Source: Phallusia fumigata (Eukaryota; Chordata; Ascidiacea; Phlebobranchia; Ascidiidae). Taken from it: a stretch of DNA of 23,338 nucleotides. Each line of letters begins with the position of its first letter. Positions within the stretch are counted from its first letter, which is position 1. This document shows positions 1 through 9,100 of the stretch, piece by piece. Under the pieces are notes generated by a model. The model was given only the letters and a program-made list of their open reading frames with translations, did no database searches and was not told where the DNA came from. The position numbers and the translations under genes were made by a program. Location: NCBI GenBank assembly GCA_008931825.1, contig QXVZ01005297.1, forward strand, positions 1 through 23,338, given 5' to 3'.

Positions 1-83
1 TGAATCACAGTACGCCAGGCGTACAAGAAGCGTTATACCGAATCATAGTCGGCCTTCCAATCATTTCCATTCAGCAAGGCGTG
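1..83. repeat. Partial copy of the 1393-1549 repeat family
   Basis: Bases 1-83 match 1393-1475 with about ten mismatches; both begin with the same GAATCACAGTACGCCAGG stretch. The tRNA-like half present in the second copy is missing here. The element starts at the window edge and may continue outside it. Confidence 0.8.
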
Positions 84-261
84 GATTTTTCGTCTAATGG
101 CGTACTAGCGCCACCTAATGGGATCTTACCACTTGACGTAGTTTGCTTGTTTAAATTTTATCTTTGACGGGCGGAATAACACCTGGATGCGTCATGCTTG
201 AAATCACATTGTTTCACAACGTTAAGATTCTGCCGTGCTAAAGGCAAAGATCAGATTAAAA

Positions 262-340
262 ATGATCCAACGGAACTGCAATGCCCCAGGTAGCTCGACG
301 GTGGACTCATTATGAGTATAACGCATTCCAGCGTTGTTCC
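262..340 (+). repeat. SINE tail (tRNA-SINE family A), forward orientation
   Basis: This stretch matches the reverse complement of 5938-6020. Both contain the blocks GGAACTGCAATG, AGCTCGACGGTGGACTCAT and CGTTGTTCC in the same order. The tRNA-like head is not visible upstream, so this is a truncated copy. It covers the start codon of the ORF at 312. Confidence 0.75.
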
Positions 341-644
341 GCCCTCGACGATAAGAAATGAAACAAACAAATTGTTAACAAAAATTTTACCATCATTATT
401 CAAAAAGGATTCTAACACATTGAATTACCTTGTCACAGATCAAAAACCACCCAAAGAAGAGCAACCAATCCAAAACGATGACATTGTACAAGTACAACTC
501 ATGGCTCTACAAAAAGGCAAGGACAACGTGCACAACTCAATGATAGCCCTCGGAATCGTAGGAGCATTTCTCATCATCACCTCTGTGCTCGTCATCCTCC
601 TAATGGCTCGCAAACGGAGATATCGGGCAGCTTCGAAAATTTAA
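312..644 (+). CDS. Small single-pass membrane protein, unrecognised
   Basis: This 110-codon ORF reads into a convincing membrane anchor. Residues about 1-70 are hydrophilic and rich in N, K, P and Q. Residues about 75-98 form one hydrophobic helix (begins SMIALGIVGAFLII), followed at once by a basic stop-transfer tail RKRRYRAASKI, which predicts a cytosolic C-terminus. No signal peptide is seen. An in-frame stop lies at 291-293, so a single-exon reading starts at 312. However, the first ten or so codons fall in a SINE tail, and a possible splice acceptor (CATTCCAG, ending at 331) lies just inside; the ORF may really be a terminal exon starting near 332. The segment before and through the helix slightly resembles the organic solute transporter beta subunit (SLC51B), but too weakly to name it. 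It runs opposite to DARS1, whose coding part ends 2.3 kb away. Confidence 0.5.
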   Translation: MSITHSSVVPPSTIRNETNKLLTKILPSLFKKDSNTLNYLVTDQKPPKEEQPIQNDDIVQVQLMALQKGKDNVHNSMIALGIVGAFLIITSVLVILLMARKRRYRAASKI

Positions 645-725
645 AGTGAAAACTGATGACTCGTTTGTATTTGTAATGTAACCGGAAAAAATTTGTTGCT
701 CTGTGGGTTTATGTCGAAACCAAAA

Positions 726-1033
726 TGACGTAAGCGAAAAGTGACGTCATGTTATTGTTTCTTTGTGACGTAATACCGATACATTAAAGAAAATTTTAAA
801 ACAACTGCCTTGTGTTCGCAAGGTTGTTGGTTCCAACCACGTCTCGGTCGCTTGTGTTTCCCTGAGCAAGAAACTTGAGCGGCATTGCTCCAACCCAGTG
901 GAAACTGATGGCTTAAAAATTAAATAAAAGTAATACTGCTTTGCAAAGATGATACACAGATAGGCTAAAATGACCAAATGATGACGTCATCGATGTGAAA
1001 ACAATGACGTCACTAAATTTAGTAATGATGTCA
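726..1033. promoter_or_regulatory. Cluster of TGACGTCA (CRE/ATF-type) palindromes
   Basis: Perfect TGACGTCA occurs at 742-749, 982-989 and 1005-1012. One-mismatch forms lie at 726-733 and 766-773 (TGACGTAA) and 1026-1033 (TGATGTCA). Single perfect copies also occur at 2203-2210 and 22856-22863. This octamer is the CREB/ATF consensus; whether it is bound here, or is simply part of a repeat, cannot be told from sequence. Confidence 0.45.
805..930 (+). repeat. Degenerate tRNA-derived SINE (family A-like)
   Basis: GTGTTCGCAAGGTTGTTGGTTCCAACC resembles the tRNA-like head of the copies at 14775-14974 and 15746-15944 in reverse orientation, including a decayed B box (GGTTCCAACC). It is followed by SINE body-like sequence and an A-rich end with AATAAA at 923-928. 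Confidence 0.6.
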
Positions 1034-1392
1034 CTAAAAATAAACTATTCGTCATTCTACCACCGTTGTTAGTATATTTGCTATTGGCGATGCAAAAATG
1101 TCCCAGACGAAATGAAAAGATGATATGAAAGTCCTGTAATGTTACAGCAGCTATGCTTTACTACAATGGAAAAGCAGTATTGGATCTAATGAATTTTAGT
1201 AGCATATCGAGAAATCCGAATGCAAATTGGTTCTAAGGATATGTTCTACACGTACAGCGCAGCAAAAAACAAAATAAAGCTGCAGAAAAAGTTATACTTG
1301 TTTTTACTTGGATGTAAATGCATACGCATATCCAGTTTTAGGGTCTGTCCTGAGGCTTTCATGTAGGCCAACGATAACGGCACGCTCAAATA

Positions 1393-1549
1393 TGAATCAC
1401 AGTACGCCAGGCCTGCAAGAGGCGGTATACCGAATCATAGTTAGTCTTCCAAGCATTTCCAGTCAGCATGGCGTGTGCCAGAAAAATCTAGCCTGCGGTG
1501 AGATTCGAACCCACAACAGGAGCCTATCCTGGGCTACCGTACTGTGATT
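1393..1549 (-). repeat. tRNA-derived SINE/MITE-like element with 12-bp inverted ends
   Basis: Perfect 12-bp inverted repeats AATCACAGTACG (1395-1406) and CGTACTGTGATT (1538-1549) bound the element. On the minus strand it has a pol III A box TAGCCCAGGATAGG (1523-1536) and B box GGTTCGAATCT (1501-1511), so the tRNA-like half reads leftward. The other half is shared with bases 1-83. Confidence 0.7.
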
Positions 1550-1854
1550 ATATTTACTGGTTACGAAAGGAATAATTTTTGCAAAGTTATGCAAATATAA
1601 TAGCAGCATAAAAAAACTAACAGGTCTGTTTTTCATTGTGGTATAAAGCGAGCCTGTTGTTTTAAAGGCACTGTTGCAAAATTTAGGGTTTCCAAAATAG
1701 ATGTCAGAGAAAATGGCGATGGGGTACAAAGTACAACAGCGTTTTGAAAGAATAGAAAAAATGTTGCTATGTTTGACAACAGGCACCAAATTCCATTTTT
1801 TTAACAAAAAACAACATTAACAAATTTCTGACCTAAAGTAGTTTTTGTTAGCCT

Positions 1855-1890
1855 TGAGGTAATTCCCCACATGTGGATGATGACAGGGTA
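1855..1890. repeat. Short dispersed repeat (also at 10845-10878)
   Basis: CCCACATGTGG followed by TGACAGGGT occurs here and again near 10850 with the same spacing. It is probably a fragment of a dispersed transposon; the family is not recognised. Confidence 0.45.
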
Positions 1891-2344
1891 GCGGGTGGGT
1901 AACTGGCTGTTAGCTAAAAATATCACTGTTTTATACTGAGTATGGCAGAACTATTAAAATAGATGAATTGGTTTTTGTTCTGAACAGAAATTAGGGAAAA
2001 AGGCTAAGAAACCACTAACCTAAAAACATACACTTGTTATCTCTTAACATTATTCTATCTCCAGTTTCGGTAATTTCCAACCAAAAACAAACAAAAAACT
2101 TTCTCTCGCAAAAATACATTTTCACCGAAATCTTGCAAATCCATAAAGTGACACAAAAAAGTTCGTTAATTTTTACCACCGCCTTTAAACTCTGGTACAC
2201 TATGACGTCACAGACGTTCGATTATGGCGTCAGACGCTTGGGGTCACGTGGGAAAAGTGAAGCAGATCTTACATTGTGAAGACCCAGGTACAACATAGTA
2301 ACACGTTCCATACCTGATGATAAAAAATACAAGTGGGTTATTTG

Positions 2345-2395
2345 ATGGGAAGCTTGGTTAAGCAAGGGGTTAGGCCTTCAAATCCTGGGTGAGGT
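2345..2395 (+). repeat. tRNA-like fragment / SINE remnant
   Basis: AGCTTGGTTAAGCAAGG resembles an A box and CTTCAAATCCTGG a B box with suitable spacing. The flanks do not form a convincing acceptor stem, so this is a tRNA-derived repeat remnant and not a tRNA gene. Confidence 0.4.
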
Positions 2396-2971
2396 AGAAT
2401 GAAATTGTTATAAACAGGTATTTGTTTAGATTAATAAAGAGTAGTTTGGTTAGTATGAATAGTTTTTAGTGTAAAACCATTTTTTTTGTCATAAACATAA
2501 TACAGTGAAAAATGATGGTGTTATTAAATAGTTTGTGTATGTAACGCACAATTTTAAGATTCTCATTAATACGCGCTGATAATGACAACAGCGATAGTTG
2601 GAATTTTTGCATTACTATGTATTTACTAAAGTGCTCTAAAGTGCTATTCCTATGTTTAAACTTAAGGTAGTTTTATTTTTATTGTACTAACACAACTTCA
2701 GGTAAGTTTGTTTGTGAAAATATGGCATTTTATAAAATTCGATATATGTTTAAAATTAAAAAAAAAAACGGTTTTTAAATAATGAAAAATTGGTTGAGAT
2801 GAGGTTTATAATATAGCTTGAAATTTTTTAATGATTTTTAGGAAATTTATTTTTAGCAAATAAGAAAAAAGGCAAGTATTTATTTTCAAACACCTTTACT
2901 TTCAAAACAGAAATCCGAGTTTTCAAACTTAATATTAACTGAGAAATCCAAAAAGTTATAATTCTACTCAC

Positions 2972-3155
2972 CAATGCCACCACCGGCATGAGGAGGACAT
3001 CCATATCTAAAGGAGTCAATATAGGCTTCGATAGTTTTTATGTCAATTCCATGCGCTTTTGCTCTTTCCGTCAAAAACTCAGGATCATGGATCCTCTGAG
3101 CACCAGAAAGAATTTCCTCTCCGCGCATAAACATGTCGTACGAGTTTGACCATTT
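2972..3155 (-). CDS. DARS1: DARS1 exon 11 (penultimate)
   Basis: Acceptor TTCTGACAG and donor GGCATTG|GTGAG. It encodes [20 protein letters not shown] and RIHDPEF, then [15 protein letters not shown] with a split Gly codon. The donor is good, so another exon with the motif 3 sequence (G-LERV...) must follow. Confidence 0.93.
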
Positions 3156-6100
3156 CTGTCAAAAATTTAATGACGGTTTGTTATGAGGTAAAACAAATTA
3201 TGCGGTTACTTTCCCTACAGAGCCAATTTCTGGTTATATTTTTGATCATTTTAGGGAGCACAGTGATGGTTCATTGACACAGTAATGGTTACATTGCGAC
3301 CAATTTTCACATTGTGGGGAAAAGATCTTTAAAAGCTACCTCAAAGTTTTGGCCGCATCTTTTTTAGTTTCAAAATACAAATGTATTAATGCTTTTGTTG
3401 TATTCATTTGAATCAGATGCAAATATTTGACTTTATAGGGACCCCATGATTGACAATGTAAAAACTGTTGTCAAGAACAAAGGTAACTTTTTTAATTCTG
3501 GGATACAGACAATTGTGCATCTAAATATTAAGGAACTATACAAGCATTAATTTTTTAATTCTTTACATATTTTACACAAAAATATTTTATGATCATGCAC
3601 ACAAGATTGAGAAAACAAAACTGTCATTAAGAAACAAGAGAGTTTCGGTAATGCAAACCACACAAATTGCACCATACTACATATGGACATCAAAAAATTT
3701 GAAATTTTGTCACAAAAATAGCAAATGGTTGAATGTGTGGGAAACTTTAAGAAAGTTTGACATCACAATATGGTTGAATGTTAAATATAAATTGCCAATA
3801 ATGGCAATGTCACCGCAAGAGAATACTTACCCACAAACATTTAAAAGTTTCGACTTTTGATGCTATGTTTCATACTTTAACAAAAATTTCGGATGTGGGG
3901 GAAATTGGGTCAATGGGGCCGCAGGTTTTTGTGTTAGTACATGAAAAAGATTTAAACATACAGGCATTTGAAACTTACTGGGTTTTCTGGGTCTGGCATT
4001 GTGTAGAATGGTCGCACTTCCAATGGATATTTGTCGAGGATATAATAATCGGTGTCGTATTTCTGACGAACAAGACGACCCAAAAGCTTCTCATTCGGGG
4101 TGCTGTAGAAAAAAAGGCATGATTGTCTGACATACAAAATAGTCAGGAAACGGTAAACAATACTGTTAACCGCAATTTTGATGTGTAAAAATGTGTTTCA
4201 AATTTATAGCAGATTCTGTGCAAACTTATATAGAAATCTTAGATGACAGTTTTATTACAATAACAAATGTAGGAGCTTATCGGAGAAACATGCTTTAAAT
4301 GTGCAAAGTTATTCATGTAACAAATGTTAGGGTAAATTGGATAAAGCTCGTTAGGAAACTAGCTCTAAGTGTGCAGAGTCAGTCATGTAAAAAGCAGTCT
4401 GGTTGACTACACCAAGCTCGTCAGAGTCCGCTTTAAACGCACAAAGTTGTGCATGTAACAAGCGCTATGGTTGTCTTCATGAAGCCTGCTATGAAACCCA
4501 CTTTAAGCATGCGAAGTGGTGCATATATCAAGCGGTATGGTTGACTGCACAAAGCTTGCTAGGAATTCCACATCAACGTGCAACAACCGCTTTGGTTGGC
4601 TGCATAATGCTCGTTAAGAAACCCGCTATAGGTATGCATGTACCTCAGGTCCTCGTTGTCTTGCATTTCAACGCCGGCATCGTTTAACATCTTCACTGCT
4701 TCAGGATACTGCAGAATCAGACTTGGCTCGAGAAATTTGAACGGCTCCGCTGGATATTGACGTCCAACCGTCTGAATTTCAGTTTGATAACTAAAAACAG
4801 AAGGAAAAGTAAAAACAAAATACAATAATATTTTTTTCTCTATTAAGTGGACTTTTAGGTTACTGAAGAAGTCCTTTAGTAAGTTATGAGCCATTTCTCT
4901 GACGTAAGTACAGTTAAAAAAATCTTGAATTTATCATTGTCAAGTCATTGTAATATTTTCTACAAAAATAAGTCAAATACTTTACTTAATATTACCAAAA
5001 TTTCAGCATTTGATAATTGACACATTTTTTACCAAAATATAAGCATTGCATACTTTACTCATTTTTACCAAAAAATCAGCAGTATTTTACTCACTTTAAC
5101 CAAAATACTTCACTTACTTGTCGCGTAATCCCTTGAACATGGCAATAAACATGTCGCCGATAACTTGCAGGACTTCGTGATAATGGTATCGGAAGGCCAT
5201 CTCCAAATCCAGTCCGACGAATTCAGTTAAGTGTCTATGAGTGTTTGAATCTTCGGCTCGGAACACTAGAAGGTTAAAAGATGTTTGGAATTAAAAGTTT
5301 ACGTTTTGGGGGCCAGTGGGTTACCAGATGGGCCAGCTGGGGTTAAAACGGTTCACAACTTTATGAGCCTGTCTAGTTTTAACAAACTATTCCTGAACAA
5401 AATTTTTAGTGGGGGATTTAGGCGTTTTTAATTTTTTAACGTCGATCCACTAATTGTTCCCTTAATCTTTTTGTTCTAACATTGTGCAGCTATTTCTGGC
5501 CTGGTGTTTAATTTAGTGCTATATGTCACTTCGTTTTCTTTCACCAAGCCTGTCAAATACCTGTCAAAATAGTCAATGGAACAAAGATTGAGAAGCGTCA
5601 TAAGCATCGTCACATGTTGTTCCATCACTGAGGTTTAAAAATTATGCAAGCAACCAAAATATATAGTATTAATACCTGCACCGGTGGTGAAAACCTTGTC
5701 AAAGTCAGCAGCTATTGCCATCTGCTTGTAAAGTTGCGGACTCTGTGCCAGGAAAGCACTTCGCTTGAAGTATGAGACCTGGAAATCAACAAATAAGCTT
5801 TAGGATAAGAAAAAGTATGCTGATTAGTAAAAACTTTTGACATGGTTGGTGCTCAGCCAAATAGAAAACTTTTTTTGGTGCATTTCTAGTTATATTGCTG
5901 TTTACCAACACTGGCAGAAATTTGTGTTATGAGTTATGGAACAACGCCTGAATGCGATATGCTCATAATGAGTCCACCGTCGAGCTTAACTGCCTCATTG
6001 CAGTTCCACTTGGACATTTTTATTAGATTTTTCAAAATTGGTTACTTTGATTTGGGTCAACCCGTTGAGTCCACTTAAAAACAAGTGACCGAGACAGAAT

Positions 6101-9100
6101 TAATACCCACAACCTTATGAGCGCAAGACAGTCACGCTGACCACTTGAACAAAATGACTTACAGTGAAAACGTTAGCACCGCCCTCACTAGCGGCGCTGA
6201 TAATCTTCGGGGAGTGAATCTCGCAGAATCCTTTGTCAGTGAGGGTTTCTCGAAAGAGACGACAAACACCCGCTTGGAGACGGAATATGGCTTGCTTCGT
6301 TGTTGTCTGCAACAGAAACAAAATCAATTTGTCAGCCAATTTTTAAATAATGAATGAAATTTTAGCAAAACCATAGCATTAAAACAAATACAATGCTAAA
6401 TTTGTTTTTTGTAACACTAAAAAACTAAAATATTTTGTGAAACACTGTATTCTTTTTATCCTACACCTTTTGAGGTTTTCAAATTCTGGTGGATAAGTTT
6501 GTTTTGCTTGGTGAAAGAAATCGTAGCAAGATAAAAGGAAAAAATAATCGCCGAGCCAGAAATAGCTATGTAACGAGGCTTAAAATAGTGAAGGGTACAA
6601 TTGGTGGATCAAGTTTGAACGTGCTGCAAGTGTTATGTGACATGGCTCACAAGAGGGTGATTCAGCATGATATGACAAACATGACTCGGGACAAGTTGGT
6701 GCGACGAGCTGACACCACGCCTTGAAAGCTAAACACACCACCCAAAGAAACATTGTTGAGACATTATAATGCCTGAAATATGAAGGTCACAGTTGATGGA
6801 TCAAGGTCAACTTCACTGTGTTTACACTGGTTAATTGACTTATCCTACCCGGAGGTCAAGAATCCTGTTGTCAAGTCTTGTGTCAAGGTTCACTCTTGCT
6901 CGTCCGACTTCGCCCGGTTTTCCNATACAAAATAGTCAGGAAACGGTAAACAATACTGTTAACCGCAATTTTGATGTGTAAAAATGTGTTTCAAATTTAT
7001 AGCAGATTCTGTGCAAACTTATATAGAAATCTTAGATGACAGTTTTATTACAATAACAAATGTAGGAGCTTATCGGAGAAACATGCTTTAAATGTGCAAA
7101 GTTATTCATGTAACAAATGTTAGGGTAAATTGGATAAAGCTCGTTAGGAAACTAGCTCTAAGTGTGCAGAGTCAGTCATGTAAAAAGCAGTCTGGTTGAC
7201 TACACCAAGCTCGTCAGAGTCCGCTTTAAACGCACAAAGTTGTGCATGTAACAAGCGCTATGGTTGTCTTCATGAAGCCTGCTATGAAACCCACTTTAAG
7301 CATGCGAAGTGGTGCATATATCAAGCGGTATGGTTGACTGCACAAAGCTTGCTAGGAATTCCACATCAACGTGCAACAACCGCTTTGGTTGGCTGCATAA
7401 TGCTCGTTAAGAAACCCGCTATAGGTATGCATGTACCTCAGGTCCTCGTTGTCTTGCATTTCAACGCCGGCATCGTTTAACATCTTCACTGCTTCAGGAT
7501 ACTGCAGAATCAGACTTGGCTCGAGAAATTTGAACGGCTCCGCTGGATATTGACGTCCAACCGTCTGAATTTCAGTTTGATAACTAAAAACAGAAGGAAA
7601 AGTAAAAACAAAATACAATAATATTTTTTTCTCTATTAAGTGGACTTTTAGGTTACTGAAGAAGTCCTTTAGTAAGTTATGAGCCATTTCTCTGACGTAA
7701 GTACAGTTAAAAAAATCTTGAATTTATCATTGTCAAGTCATTGTAATATTTTCTACAAAAATAAGTCAAATACTTTACTTAATATTACCAAAATTTCAGC
7801 ATTTGATAATTGACACATTTTTTACCAAAATATAAGCATTGCATACTTTACTCATTTTTACCAAAAAATCAGCAGTATTTTACTCACTTTAACCAAAATA
7901 CTTCACTTACTTGTCGCGTAATCCCTTGAACATGGCAATAAACATGTCGCCGATAACTTGCAGGACTTCGTGATAATGGTATCGGAAGGCCATCTCCAAA
8001 TCCAGTCCGACGAATTCAGTTAAGTGTCTATGAGTGTTTGAATCTTCGGCTCGGAACACTAGAAGGTTAAAAGATGTTTGGAATTAAAAGTTTACGTTTT
8101 GGGGGCCAGTGGGTTACCAGATGGGCCAGCTGGGGTTAAAACGGTTCACAACTTTATGAGCCTGTCTAGTTTTAACAAACTATTCCTGAACAAAATTTTT
8201 AGTGGGGGATTTAGGCGTTTTTAATTTTTTAACGTCGATCCACTAATTGTTCCCTTAATCTTTTTGTTCTAACATTGTGCAGCTATTTCTGGCCTGGTGT
8301 TTAATTTAGTGCTATATGTCACTTCGTTTTCTTTCACCAAGCCTGTCAAATACCTGTCAAAATAGTCAATGGAACAAAGATTGAGAAGCGTCATAAGCAT
8401 CGTCACATGTTGTTCCATCACTGAGGTTTAAAAATTATGCAAGCAACCAAAATATATAGTATTAATACCTGCACCGGTGGTGAAAACCTTGTCAAAGTCA
8501 GCAGCTATTGCCATCTGCTTGTAAAGTTGCGGACTCTGTGCCAGGAAAGCACTTCGCTTGAAGTATGAGACCTGGAAATCAACAAATAAGCTTTAGGATA
8601 AGAAAAAGTATGCTGATTAGTAAAAACTTTTGACATGGTTGGTGCTCAGCCAAATAGAAAACTTTTTTTGGTGCATTTCTAGTTATATTGCTGTTTACCA
8701 ACACTGGCAGAAATTTGTGTTATGAGTTATGGAACAACGCCTGAATGCGATATGCTCATAATGAGTCCACCGTCGAGCTTAACTGCCTCATTGCAGTTCC
8801 ACTTGGACATTTTTATTAGATTTTTCAAAATTGGTTACTTTGATTTGGGTCAACCCGTTGAGTCCACTTAAAAACAAGTGACCGAGACAGAATTAATACC
8901 CACAACCTTATGAGCGCAAGACAGTCACGCTGACCACTTGAACAAAATGACTTACAGTGAAAACGTTAGCACCGCCCTCACTAGCGGCGCTGATAATCTT
9001 CGGGGAGTGAATCTCGCAGAATCCTTTGTCAGTGAGGGTTTCTCGAAAGAGACGACAAACACCCGCTTGGAGACGGAATATGGCTTGCTTCGTTGTTGTC

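Larger units (their letters stand above)
645..2971. other. Intergenic / 3' flank of DARS1: repeats and AT-rich DNA
   Basis: No coding exon was recognised here on either strand. It contains a degenerate SINE (805-930), TGACGTCA palindromes (726-1033 and 2203), a tRNA-like element with inverted ends (1395-1549), a short dispersed repeat (1855-1890) and a tRNA-like fragment (2345-2395). The rest is AT-rich. The terminal DARS1 exon should lie downstream of 2972 on the minus strand, but no match to its conserved ending was seen. Confidence 0.6.
4132..6923 (-). other. DARS1: First copy of the duplicated 2.8-kb DARS1 block
   Basis: This block holds DARS1 exons 9 (4644-4790), 8 (5118-5265), 7 (5676-5778), 6 (6163-6306) and part of 5 (6849-6923). 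It is repeated after the N at 6924, offset 2793, as 6925-9716. All compared stretches and all ORF translations are identical. It is best read as one locus present in two overlapping contigs. Confidence 0.9.

Noticed and set aside
1463..1807. 114-aa minus-strand ORF
   Set aside because: Its 3' part runs through the tRNA-like element 1393-1549 and the rest shows no protein features.
4403..4687. 94-aa plus-strand ORF (and its copy at 7196-7480)
   Set aside because: It lies in the degenerate tandem array of DARS1 intron 9 and reads antisense through exon 9; no protein features.
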